From: Pedobacter jeongneungensis
Lineage (GTDB): Bacteria > Bacteroidota > Bacteroidia > Sphingobacteriales > Sphingobacteriaceae
Length of the DNA stretch: 64,000 bases
NCBI RefSeq assembly: GCF_000633455.1
Contig: NZ_AYMG01000010.1
Location: 310,001-374,000, forward strand
Reading direction: 5' to 3'
Both the position numbers and the translations under genes were made by a program. Within the stretch, counting starts at the first letter, position 1. Each line of letters opens with the position of its first letter. This document shows, piece after piece, positions 1 to 7,716 of the stretch. The notes under the pieces were generated by a model, which had not been told where the DNA came from, searched no databases, and saw only the letters and a list, made by a program, of their open reading frames with translations.

Positions 1-101
1 CAGCGGGAGAAATTTGTTAAAAAGCTGCATACCTTTTCATTAGACCTTAACTAATTTCTTTATCTTCGCGTAAATTTATTAACCATAACAAATTAGCCCT
101 C

Positions 102-974
102 GTGAAAGTACCTTTTAAATTATCCTTATTGGCATTGGTATGCCTTCTCATTACTTCATCCTGCAAAAAAGAAATTGATTACCACCCTGAATGGGATACA
201 TCCTCTATGAGCGGAAAAGTTGATGGTGTTTTATTGCAGTGTACATTTACAACGGCCCAAACTTATGTGATAGGCGATAAAACAACTCTACAGATTTTGG
301 GAAATAAAGTAACCAGTGGTTTTAGTTTAGTAATTAGTGATTTTAAAGGTGTTGGAACATATACTATATCCGACAGTAATATTGCTACCTATCTACCAAA
401 TGTAACTGGCTTACAAGATGCTTACCTTAGTACCTCTAACGGTACAATTAAGATAACCAGTTATTTAGCTAACCAATATATTAAAGGTACTTTCGAATTT
501 AAAGGACAAAATTATGTGACTTCAGCCACCAAAACCATTAGCGAAGGCCAGTTTAGCATTAGTTTGGTGCCAGCAAAAATCCCTGAATCGAATAATAGTA
601 CAAATAACTTAAGTGCAAAGGTTGATGGCACTGTAACTGGCTTTACCGGCGAGGCTTCATCAGTAATGTCTCCCCTTGGCAAATTATTAACCATTACAAC
701 AGTCAACGGAGATAAACGCCTGCTTATTTCAATAATTGACTACAAAGGTGTAGGTACTTACGATATAGCTAAAGACGGAACTGGTGTTTATATGAAAGAC
801 CAAGGTCAAACCGGTTCATTTTATGCAGATGCGGGCACTTTGGTGATTACAAGCGAAGCCGGAAATAAGTTGAAAGGAACATTTTTCTTCAGTGGTGGCA
901 ACCAGAATACCACCATAAAAACATCGGTAAATATTACAGACGGGACTTTTGATTTACCTTTTAGTAAATTATAA
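102..974 (+). CDS. Putative lipoprotein with duplicated beta-rich domain
   Basis: The 290-residue product starts with a short basic and hydrophobic segment ending in a lipobox (ITSSC, Cys21), so it is probably an exported lipoprotein. The rest consists of two similar halves (about residues 36-155 and 168-288). Each runs through a KVDG motif, a YKGVGTY or FKGVGTY motif, a GTLVITS/GTIKITS strand, a KGTF-F-G strand and a final ITDGTF/ISEGQF. This resembles the DUF6252-type lipoproteins of Bacteroidetes, but I recognise the style rather than a defined function. The start codon is GTG; no in-frame ATG keeps the signal peptide. A hairpin terminator follows at 997-1024. No enzymatic motif is visible. 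Confidence 0.8.
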   Translation: MKVPFKLSLLALVCLLITSSCKKEIDYHPEWDTSSMSGKVDGVLLQCTFTTAQTYVIGDKTTLQILGNKVTSGFSLVISDFKGVGTYTISDSNIATYLPNVTGLQDAYLSTSNGTIKITSYLANQYIKGTFEFKGQNYVTSATKTISEGQFSISLVPAKIPESNNSTNNLSAKVDGTVTGFTGEASSVMSPLGKLLTITTVNGDKRLLISIIDYKGVGTYDIAKDGTGVYMKDQGQTGSFYADAGTLVITSEAGNKLKGTFFFSGGNQNTTIKTSVNITDGTFDLPFSKL

Positions 975-996
975 AAAGTTAAATTTTAAAATATGG

Positions 997-1024
997 AAGC
1001 CGTTGATTTAATAATCAGCGGCTT
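997..1024 (+). terminator. Rho-independent terminator after the lipoprotein gene
   Basis: A stem AGCCGTTGATT / AATCAGCGGCT with a short loop is followed by a T-rich run, 20-50 bases after the stop codon. Confidence 0.7.
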
Positions 1025-1111
1025 TTGTTTTGACAGAGGTTTTGCGAGTAATCCTTCAGTCACAAAAAACAAATGCCCATGATGTAATTTCTTAATCAAA
1101 AGCTTGAATGG

Positions 1112-1119
1112 TATATTTG
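1112..1119 (+). promoter_or_regulatory. Candidate -7 promoter element of the AraC-type gene
   Basis: TATATTTG matches the Bacteroidetes -7 consensus TAnnTTTG and lies 24 bases before the ATG at 1143. No clear -33 TTG at ideal spacing was found, so this is a motif match only. Confidence 0.45.
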
Positions 1120-1142
1120 TTTAGCGATCAAAATCATTTTAT

Positions 1143-1550
1143 ATGAAAATTCCACAGAAGTTTTTTGCCCGTCGACATGAAATTGCAGCAGATTATTTAA
1201 AAGAATTAGATAAACATCTTGATGACATTGTATCTGGTCGTGCGACAGAAATGTTTGAGGTAAGAGATTTTGCCGATTTAATCCACATACACCCAACTCA
1301 TTTAAGTAATACGATTAAAGCTGCTACCGGCCATTCGCCATGTTTCTTTTTTGAAGAGCGTTTAATGGAAATTTCTAAAGCAATGTTGCAGAATGTAAGT
1401 ATGCCCATTGCCGAAATTGCCAGGATATTAACTTACGATCCATCTAACTTCACCAAGTTTTTTAAACACTTCGCGGGTCAAACCCCAAAACAGTATCGGG
1501 AGGCTTATTTCGAGTCTTTAGCAACAAATAAGGAAATTGTCACCATATAA
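1143..1550 (+). CDS. AraC-family transcriptional regulator, DNA-binding domain only
   Basis: This 135-residue protein is essentially just the AraC/XylS DNA-binding domain. The first helix-turn-helix lies around residues 40-65 (VRDFADLIHIHPTHLSNTIK) and the second around 90-120, ending in the signature DPSNFTKFFKHFAGQTPKQYR. It lacks the usual N-terminal effector-binding domain, so any ligand control would have to come through a partner or another mechanism. It sits 86 bp upstream of a co-directional SDR gene. The gap holds repeated GTCACCAT boxes, the first of which overlaps the end of this gene, so it probably regulates that neighbour. The family assignment is firm; the target is inferred. 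Confidence 0.88.
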   Translation: MKIPQKFFARRHEIAADYLKELDKHLDDIVSGRATEMFEVRDFADLIHIHPTHLSNTIKAATGHSPCFFFEERLMEISKAMLQNVSMPIAEIARILTYDPSNFTKFFKHFAGQTPKQYREAYFESLATNKEIVTI

Positions 1551-1595
1551 AACTTAAACAGTCACCATTTTTACTTAAGCTGTCACCATTTTTAC
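1539..1595 (+). promoter_or_regulatory. Three phased direct repeats, candidate AraC-type operator
   Basis: GTCACCAT occurs at 1539-1546, and the exact 14-mer GTCACCATTTTTAC at 1561-1574 and 1582-1595. The starts are 22 and 21 bp apart, about two helical turns, so all lie on one DNA face. The last box ends 15 bp before the TAATTTTG -7 element at 1610, where an activator would contact the -33 region. Direct half-site repeats are typical of AraC-family targets. The first box overlaps the stop codon of the AraC-type gene. Confidence 0.65.
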
Positions 1596-1609
1596 AGCCA
1601 ATTTCCATC

Positions 1610-1617
1610 TAATTTTG
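1610..1617 (+). promoter_or_regulatory. Candidate -7 element of the SDR gene
   Basis: TAATTTTG is a perfect TAnnTTTG match 20 bases before the ATG at 1637 and just downstream of the phased GTCACC boxes. Confidence 0.5.
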
Positions 1618-1636
1618 TTTAACAAATAAAAAGAAA

Positions 1637-2401
1637 ATGGAAACACAAAATAAAATTGCCCTGGTAACCGGCGGTAGCCGCGGATTAGGAAAAAATGCTG
1701 CTTTAAAAATCGCTGCAAAAGGAATTGGCGTAATCGTTACTTATCAGTCTAAAAAAGAGGAGGCTGAAGACACCGTTAATGAAATCAAAAAATTAGGTGT
1801 ACAGGCAGCGGCCTTACAGCTAAATGTAGCCGATACCAAAACTTTCGATACTTTTTTTACTGAGGTTAAAACGGTACTGAAGTCTGTTTTTAATGCCGAA
1901 AAATTCGATTTTTTAGTAAATAACGCAGGTATTGGTATCCATGCTTCTTTTGATGAAACTACCGAAGAACAGTTTGACACATTGGTAAACATCCAGTTTA
2001 AAGGCGTATTCTTTTTAACTCAAAAAGCCTTGTCGCTGTTAAATGACGGCAGTGGGATCATTAATATTTCTACGGGCCTCGCCCGTTTTGCCTTACCAGG
2101 TTACGCGGCTTATGCATCAATGAAAGGCGCAATGGAAACCTTAACCAAATACCAGGCTAAAGAATTGGGTGCAAGGGGAATCAGATCGAACATTGTTGCC
2201 CCAGGCGCCATAGAAACCGATTTTGGTGGCGGTGCAGTACGTGATAATGAACAGCTTAATGCAGGCATCGCTTCGAACACCGCTTTAGGCCGCGTAGGCT
2301 TACCAGACGATATTGGTGGCGTGGTGGCATTTTTATGTACCGAAGATGCAAGATGGATAAATGCACAGCGCATTGAAGCATCTGGCGGTATGTTTTTATA
2401 G
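1637..2401 (+). CDS. SDR-family NAD(P)-dependent oxidoreductase
   Basis: A classical short-chain dehydrogenase/reductase of 254 residues. The cofactor-binding motif TGGSRGLG is near residues 10-17, NNAG near 93, the catalytic Ser lies in the STGLA segment, and the Tyr/Lys pair is in YASMK. The C-terminus ends with the SDR-typical ASGGMFL. The substrate cannot be read from sequence. The gene follows an AraC-type regulator and its candidate operator, which suggests inducible expression. A phrase-type hairpin terminator follows at 2418-2476. Confidence 0.9.
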   Translation: METQNKIALVTGGSRGLGKNAALKIAAKGIGVIVTYQSKKEEAEDTVNEIKKLGVQAAALQLNVADTKTFDTFFTEVKTVLKSVFNAEKFDFLVNNAGIGIHASFDETTEEQFDTLVNIQFKGVFFLTQKALSLLNDGSGIINISTGLARFALPGYAAYASMKGAMETLTKYQAKELGARGIRSNIVAPGAIETDFGGGAVRDNEQLNAGIASNTALGRVGLPDDIGGVVAFLCTEDARWINAQRIEASGGMFL

Positions 2402-2417
2402 ACTTTTAGCATTTTTT

Positions 2418-2476
2418 AACCACTAAGACACGAGGACACAAAGAAATTAATCTTTGTGCCTTGGTGGTTATTTTTT
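2418..2476 (+). terminator. Terminator built from a CCACTAAGACAC-type repeat
   Basis: AACCACTAAGACACGAGG... pairs imperfectly with ...CTTTGTGCCTTGGTGGTT and is followed by six T. The same phrase recurs in degenerate form at about 3880 and 33560-33820. Confidence 0.6.
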
Positions 2477-2490
2477 CATTGTAGCTTGTC

Positions 2491-2523
2491 AACGCTAACC
2501 GCTAAACGCTCAGCGCCAAACAA
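2491..2523. repeat. Degenerate AACGCT/GCGCCAAAC phrase repeat
   Basis: A run of related words (AACGCTAACCGCTAAACGCT then CAGCGCCAAAC) of the same family as the longer tract at 23601-23670 after dnaE. Confidence 0.5.
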
Positions 2524-2579
2524 AATCTTCGAACAGAAAATAAACCGCATCAAAAGGCGTTATCCATCAAAACCATCAG

Positions 2580-3269
2580 ATGCGTAAAGTACTTCTACCT
2601 ACCTTTTTATTTTTAATTATTGTTACAGCTGCAAATGCCCAAAAATGGACAGATGCGGAGTTCCGCCGGGCAAATACCGCAGCAAATGCTTCTTATTTAA
2701 CCAATGAAGAGAAAAATGTGGTGATGTATATGAACCTGATCCGCATTGATGGCGAAAAGTTTTATTACACTTTTTTAGAAGATTACATTAATAACTACAA
2801 CGCCAAAGTAAAGCAATATAGAAACTACAACGAACTGCGCATTACCCGGAACAACTCATACTATACTTCTCTGCTAAAACATTTACGGGGAATAAAAAAT
2901 TTACAGGTATTTTATCCTGACGATAAACTCACTTCTTTAAGCCGTAGCCATGCGCAGGATTTAAACAGAAATAACCTCGATACACACGAAAGTAGCAATG
3001 GTGATAAATTTTCGAAACGTTTATCTAAATATTTCCCGAATAAGGCCATGAGTGAAAATATCGATTTTGGTTATTCCAACAGCCTTGATATTGTTTGTCA
3101 TTTATTGCTAGATTGTGGCGTACCATCGCTTGGTCACCGGTTTAATTTGATCGACCAAAAAAACAAGCTGAATACCGTTGGAGTAAGCATACAGCCGCAT
3201 CCATCCTACAGTTGGTGCGCGGTGATTGATTTTGTTGCACAACCAGCATCTTACAGTAACAACGAGTAA
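2580..3269 (+). CDS. Secreted CAP-domain (SCP/PR-1-like) protein
   Basis: The first 20 residues form a signal peptide ending ANAQ. Residues about 110-225 show CAP-superfamily features: LTSLSRSHAQDLNRNN, the DTHESSNGDKFSKR segment, the SENI motif, GHRFNLI and a C-terminal GVSIQPHPSYSWCAVIDF strand. The family includes SCP/TAPS and bacterial YkwD-like proteins; the bacterial members' activity is mostly unknown. The protein is likely periplasmic or secreted. The gene stands alone between the SDR gene and a GtrA-like gene. Confidence 0.82.
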   Translation: MRKVLLPTFLFLIIVTAANAQKWTDAEFRRANTAANASYLTNEEKNVVMYMNLIRIDGEKFYYTFLEDYINNYNAKVKQYRNYNELRITRNNSYYTSLLKHLRGIKNLQVFYPDDKLTSLSRSHAQDLNRNNLDTHESSNGDKFSKRLSKYFPNKAMSENIDFGYSNSLDIVCHLLLDCGVPSLGHRFNLIDQKNKLNTVGVSIQPHPSYSWCAVIDFVAQPASYSNNE

Positions 3270-3349
3270 AAAGTCTAAATGTTCTAATTACAGCGTCAAT
3301 AAAAATTTAATTGTAAATTGCGCCAAAAATAACAGAACAGTTTTAAGTA

Positions 3350-3859
3350 ATGCGTATCGCCATTTTAGCCGTCATAGATTTTTTTCATCCTCCGTTTAAA
3401 AAATTTATTTCTTTACATAATTTCAGGTATCTGGCTACTGGTGGTGGCACTTTATTATTGGGCATTTTAAGTTATTATTTCGCTTACTTTTTCATTTTTA
3501 AAACTGAAGAGGTAAACTTTGGGGTAATTGTGCTACAAAGGGAAACAGCTTCGTTACTGGTAGATTATGCCGTTGCCATCCCAACCAGCTTTTTGCTTAA
3601 CAAATACGTCATATTTACGCACAGCGAGCTGAAAGGACGTGTACAACTTTTTAGGTTCATGAACCTGCAGTTTATCAATATTCTGGCTAATTATGTGTTA
3701 CTGAAATTTTTATTAGAACTTTTACGCGATTACCCAACTTTATCAATGCTTTCGCGGATTGTGGTTTCGGTTTTAATGGCGCTATTTAGCTATTTGTACC
3801 AACATTACTTTACATTCAGCGTGAAGAAAATTGGGGATAAAAAAGAAAAAAAGGATTAA
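3350..3859 (+). CDS. GtrA-like family membrane protein
   Basis: The 169-residue protein has four hydrophobic segments (about residues 30-50, 65-80, 100-120 and 130-150) and the GtrA-like core FRYLATGGGTLLLG plus PTSFLLNKYVIF. Members of this family are thought to move or flip polyprenyl-linked sugars for glycan modification. The lysine-rich C-terminus (KKIGDKKEKKD) is presumably cytoplasmic. No glycosyltransferase partner lies beside it here, so a specific role is not inferable. Confidence 0.82.
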   Translation: MRIAILAVIDFFHPPFKKFISLHNFRYLATGGGTLLLGILSYYFAYFFIFKTEEVNFGVIVLQRETASLLVDYAVAIPTSFLLNKYVIFTHSELKGRVQLFRFMNLQFINILANYVLLKFLLELLRDYPTLSMLSRIVVSVLMALFSYLYQHYFTFSVKKIGDKKEKKD

Positions 3860-5068
3860 TCAACATTAGTAATTGTTTGCCACGGAGACACAGATTATCA
3901 CGGATATATTATAGCGAACAACTAAAAAACCCGGCCCATTGGCACAAATCTTTGTACCTAAACCGGATGGAAGCGGTATCCTTTGCTGTTATCCTGAGCG
4001 GAGTCGAAGCGCAGCAAAAGATATAGCGAACAGCCCGACCGGAGCCTTCCGATGAAATGCTACAGCACCTTTTCTAATCATTTATGTCATCTTTTTTGGA
4101 AAGCAGTTTCACAAGCATTTCGGTTTCTTCAGTCCCGCCTTCACTTCAAGTCCTCACTCGTGCCTCGTTTCGGGCTTTACGCTCCAGTCGGGTTTAGGCG
4201 GCCACAATGTTGCTCCTATTGTCGTTTTTATAGCAAATTGCAAAGAAAACCAGGTTTATCAGCATAAACCTTTGTTAATAAACGGGATGGAAGCGGCATC
4301 CTTTTGCTGTCAGCCTGAGCGGAGTCGAAGGGCAGCAAAGATATAGCAAACAGCCCGGCAGAACCTTTCCGATGAAATGCTACAGCACCTTTTCTAATCA
4401 TTAATGTTATATTTTTTGGAAAGCAGTTACACAAGCATTTCGGTTTTTACAGTCGCGCCTTCACTTCAAGTCCTCACTCGTGCCTCGTTTCGGGCTTTAC
4501 GCTCCAGTCGGGTTTAGGCGGCCACAATGTTGCTCCTATTGTCGTTTTTATAGCAAATTGCAAAGAAAACCAGGTTTATCAGCATAAACCTTTGTTAATA
4601 AACGGGATGGAAGCGGCATCCTTTTGCTGTCAGCCTGAGCGGAGTCGAAGGGCAGCAAAAGATATAGCGAACAGCCCGACCGAACCCTCCCGATGAAATG
4701 CTACAGCACATTTATGTCATCTTTTTTGGAAAGCAGTTCCACAAGCATTTCGGTTTTTACAGTCCCGCCTTCACTTCAAGTCCTCACTCGTGCCTCGTTT
4801 CGGGCTTTACGCTCCAGTCGGGTTTAGGCGGCCACAATGTTGCTCCTATTGTCGTTTTTATAGCAAATTGCAAAGAAAACCAAGTTTATCAGCATAAACC
4901 TTTGTTAATAAACGGGATGGAAGAAGCAGCTTTCCAAATCCATAAGCCATCTCTTTCTTCCCTACAAACCTTTATTACGTTAACCTGTTAATTTATGCGG
5001 CTGCTTTCTTGTTAAGATAAAAACAACATCCTAACTTAGCTGCCGACCAACTTATTTCATAAATAACC
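3860..5068. repeat. Intergenic region with a triplicated palindromic element
   Basis: This 1.2-kb gap has no credible gene. From about 3957 to 4930 it holds three tandem copies of a unit of about 320 bp: the marker GATGAAATGCTACAGCAC starts at 4051, 4371 and 4692. Each unit has a right arm (AAACGGGATGGAAGCGGCAT onward, with an inner hairpin around CCTGAGCGGAGTCGAAG) and a left arm (TTTTTTGGAAAGCAGTT ... CAAGTCCTCACTCGTGCCTC ... CGGGTTTAGGCGGCC). A fourth right arm starts at about 4911 and stops after some 20 bases. The copies are nearly identical, which implies recent duplication or gene conversion. Related single elements lie near 21.6, 28.4, 40.4 and 47.6 kb. Confidence 0.85.
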
Positions 5069-6850
5069 ATGAGCCATTTTAATGATTTTAATAATGCGCA
5101 GGTAGCCAGATTGCCCAACCATTTAAAGCAATTTATTGTTGCCCAGAATTACGAAAAATACACGCCTATAGACCAAGCGGTGTGGCGTTATGTAATGCGC
5201 CAGAATTACAGTTATCTTAAAAATGTTGCTTATTACCCTTATATAAAAGGCTTGCAGCGGGCCGGTTTGAGTATCGAATACATTCCTGATCTGCAAACAA
5301 TGAACGATAACCTGGGCAAAATTGGCTGGGGAGCGGTTACGGTTGATGGCTTTATTCCACCAGCAGCTTTTATGGAATACCAGGCTTATCGCGTTTTGGT
5401 TATTGCGGCTGATATCCGCCAGATTAATCATATCGAATATACACCTGCACCCGATATTATACACGAAAGTGCCGGTCACGCGCCGATTATTGCCGATACC
5501 GATTACAATAATTACCTGAGTTATTTTGGATCAATCGGGGCAAAAGCAATGTTTTCGGCAAAGGATTTTGAACTGTATGAAGCCATCAGGAAACTTTCTA
5601 TCTTGAAGGAGGCAGTAGATGCAGATGAATTTCAGATTGCTAAAGCAGAAAAAGAATTACGCTACATCAGCGAAAATATGGGCGAACCTTCTGAAATGGC
5701 CCTGCTTGGCCGCCTGCACTGGTGGACGGTTGAATATGGATTGATCGGCACTCTGGAAAACCCAAAAATTTATGGTGCCGGATTGCTTTCGTCAATAGGT
5801 GAAAGTGCAAGCTGCATGCAAAGCGAGGTGATAAAACTTTGGTACAATATTGATACGATTAACTATCCGTACGATATTACCAAACCGCAGCCACAGCTTT
5901 TCGTTACCGAAAATTTCCAGAACCTGATTAATGTGCTGGAAGAATTTGCCAATACCATGGCTTTTAGAAAAGGTGGAACAGAAAGTATTATGAAAGCTAT
6001 TGCCTGTAAAAATGTGGCCACCGCAGTTTACAGTTCGGGCTTGCAGGTAAGTGGCGTATTTACAGATATGGGCATTAATCCTAAAGATGAGGTAACCTTT
6101 ATTAAAACAACAGGTTTATCCGCATTGGCATTTAATGGTAAACAATTGACTGGACATGGCAAAGATTACCATGCTGATGGTTTTTCATCACCCGTTGGCC
6201 GTTTGAAAGGATCAGAAAAACCATTGGAAGACTATAGCCCATCAGAGCTGGAATCCTTAAACATCATCAGCGGTGAGCAGACTGAATTAACGTTTGAAAG
6301 CGGAATTAAAGTTGCGGGAGTAGTTAAAGATATTATTACCCAGAAAGATAAGGTGATTTTGATTGCCCTTAACGATTGTACGGTTACTGAAAGTAACGGA
6401 AACATCCTGTTTAAACCTGAGTGGGGTGTATACGATATGGCAATTGGCGAGAAGATTGTGTCTGTATTTAACGGAGCTGCGGATAAAGACGCGTATGAGG
6501 AGATTACTTTGATCAGTGGCGAAAAAACGCACAAAATTACCTATGATGATAAAACCTTAAAACTGCATGCTTTATACAAAACAGTAAGGGAAATTAGGGA
6601 AGGTGGTGAAAACCTGGAACAACTTGGCGATATCTTTGCACAATTAAAAACAAATCACAGACAGGATTGGCTTTGTGCATTGGAAATCCTCGAAATCATT
6701 TATCACAAAAAAATCTATCACCAATTGGAAAAGGAAATCCAGGTATATCTTGAAATTAAAGCAGGCAAAGAGCTGGACCATACTAAACTGATTAATGATG
6801 GCTTACATGTGATTAAAAACCCGGTAAGCCAGCTACTGGTAGAAGATTGA
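5069..6850 (+). CDS. Aromatic amino acid (phenylalanine 4-) hydroxylase, long form
   Basis: This enzyme hydroxylates phenylalanine to tyrosine with tetrahydropterin and O2. The iron site is clear: His132 and His137 in HESAGHAPII and Glu222 in TVEYGLIGT, the standard 2-His-1-carboxylate triad of pterin-dependent hydroxylases. At 593 residues it is about twice as long as typical bacterial PhhA. Residues beyond about 330 form an extra C-terminal region with no motif I recognise (it contains SSPVGRLKG and several beta-like stretches). The enzyme feeds the tyrosine degradation genes at 11.7-16.0 kb. The long form appears to be a Bacteroidetes type, by recollection only. Tryptophan as a substrate is less likely in this context. 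Confidence 0.9.
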   Translation: MSHFNDFNNAQVARLPNHLKQFIVAQNYEKYTPIDQAVWRYVMRQNYSYLKNVAYYPYIKGLQRAGLSIEYIPDLQTMNDNLGKIGWGAVTVDGFIPPAAFMEYQAYRVLVIAADIRQINHIEYTPAPDIIHESAGHAPIIADTDYNNYLSYFGSIGAKAMFSAKDFELYEAIRKLSILKEAVDADEFQIAKAEKELRYISENMGEPSEMALLGRLHWWTVEYGLIGTLENPKIYGAGLLSSIGESASCMQSEVIKLWYNIDTINYPYDITKPQPQLFVTENFQNLINVLEEFANTMAFRKGGTESIMKAIACKNVATAVYSSGLQVSGVFTDMGINPKDEVTFIKTTGLSALAFNGKQLTGHGKDYHADGFSSPVGRLKGSEKPLEDYSPSELESLNIISGEQTELTFESGIKVAGVVKDIITQKDKVILIALNDCTVTESNGNILFKPEWGVYDMAIGEKIVSVFNGAADKDAYEEITLISGEKTHKITYDDKTLKLHALYKTVREIREGGENLEQLGDIFAQLKTNHRQDWLCALEILEIIYHKKIYHQLEKEIQVYLEIKAGKELDHTKLINDGLHVIKNPVSQLLVED

Positions 6851-6879
6851 TTTATCTTTTAATTTATTAACTTTACATT

Positions 6880-7132
6880 ATGACAACCATCACAGTACAA
6901 GTAGATAACGAACAAAATGCAGTGCTTTCTTGAAAAGATGCTCAAGGCATTATCTTTTGTAGAAGATGTTGATATCAAAACCCATCAGCCAAATATGGTT
7001 GAGGAACCAAGGGGATCTTATCAGAAATTAAAAAAAGCAATTGATAATACAGAAGGAAATTTAATGTTCAACGATATTAAGGATCCATCTAAATGGCAAA
7101 GTGATTTAAGAGATGAATGGCAAATCAATTAA
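6880..7132 (+). pseudogene. Small antitoxin-like ORF with an internal frameshift
   Basis: Reading from the ATG at 6880 gives MTTITVQVDNEQNAVLS and then a stop at 6931-6933. Skipping one T in the CTTTCTT run joins this directly to the +1 frame, which continues LEKMLKALSFVEDVDI to 7132. The joined product would be about 84 residues, ending WQSDLRDEWQIN, a C-terminus typical of small type II antitoxin-like proteins in Bacteroidetes. Internal starts at 6917 or 6950 could still give a shortened product. It could be a mutation, a sequencing error or, less likely, a recoding site. It lies directly upstream of another small ORF and a PIN toxin. Confidence 0.55.
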
Positions 7133-7143
7133 CTAATTTGAAT

Positions 7144-7311
7144 ATGATAATTGAAATTAAGCAACCAGTTACTAAAGAAAAAGTTCTTGAAGCAATCCAG
7201 AAGGCATCTTCAGGAGTTGTTAAAAAATCTTTACGCAAACATTTTGGAAAACTACAACGAAATTTAGATAGTGTGGATTACCAAAAAAAGTTAAGGGATG
7301 AGTTCATTTAG
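7144..7311 (+). CDS. Putative antitoxin partner of the PIN protein
   Basis: A 55-residue, charged, helical protein with no named domain. I chose the ATG at 7144 (MIIEIKQPVTKEKVLEAI); an in-frame ATG at 7117 overlaps the preceding ORF. The stop overlaps the start of the PIN gene by 14 bp, which implies translational coupling and is the classic layout of an antitoxin before its toxin. The C-terminus DYQKKLRDEFI resembles that of the preceding ORF (WQSDLRDEWQIN). The antitoxin role is inferred from context. Confidence 0.6.
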   Translation: MIIEIKQPVTKEKVLEAIQKASSGVVKKSLRKHFGKLQRNLDSVDYQKKLRDEFI

Positions 7312-7660
7312 TTTTGTAGCTGATACAAATTTTCTTATTGATGTCCATGAGGGATTAGAGAAAACTGAGTCGTTTCTTGATGGTACAGCCATTGTATCCG
7401 TAATTTCAGAAATAGAGTTATTAGGATGGCATTTATTATCAAAAGAAGAAAAATTATCTCTCGAATCTCTCTTGAGCGATTGTGTGATTATTGAACTGAA
7501 TTCAGAAATAAAAAGAATAGCCATTTCAATACGGCAAAAATTTAAAATTAAGACGCCAGATGCAATTATCGCAGCTACATCAAAATTTCTTCAAATCCCA
7601 TTAGTTACATCTGATAAAGGTTTTAAATCAATTCCAGATATTGAATTAATACTGATTTAA
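7298..7660 (+). CDS. PIN-domain ribonuclease, VapC-like toxin
   Basis: The 120-residue protein has a complete PIN-domain pattern: the N-terminal acidic motif VADTNFLIDVHE (Asp9 and following), a central Glu in VSVISEIELLGW, the KTPDAIIAATS motif with its conserved Asp, and LVTSDKGF near the end. PIN domains are metal-dependent RNases, and VapC toxins cleave tRNA or rRNA. The gene overlaps a small upstream ORF, as in type II toxin-antitoxin operons. All four expected acidic positions seem present, so it is likely active. The RNA target is unknown. Confidence 0.82.
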   Translation: MSSFSFVADTNFLIDVHEGLEKTESFLDGTAIVSVISEIELLGWHLLSKEEKLSLESLLSDCVIIELNSEIKRIAISIRQKFKIKTPDAIIAATSKFLQIPLVTSDKGFKSIPDIELILI

Positions 7661-7716
7661 AATTGATTTCTTCCGCCTCAACCTCTTAACTTTACAACAA
7701 TTTTTAACATTTTTTA

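Noticed and set aside
1744..2412. Antisense open frames over the SDR gene
   Set aside because: Shadows of a clearly coding plus-strand gene, with no independent start signals or domains.
3957..4930. Possible CRISPR array
   Set aside because: Units are about 320 bp and nearly identical throughout, with no short repeat plus variable spacer pattern and no cas genes.
4052..4991. Open frames of 68-97 codons in the tandem repeat region
   Set aside because: They consist wholly of repeat-unit sequence, recur in shifted form in each copy and have no protein-like composition or domain.
6917..6933. Programmed +1 frameshift as in prfB
   Set aside because: There is no CTT-TGA-C slippery stop or upstream Shine-Dalgarno-like stimulator; a simple one-base change explains it better, though it is not excluded.
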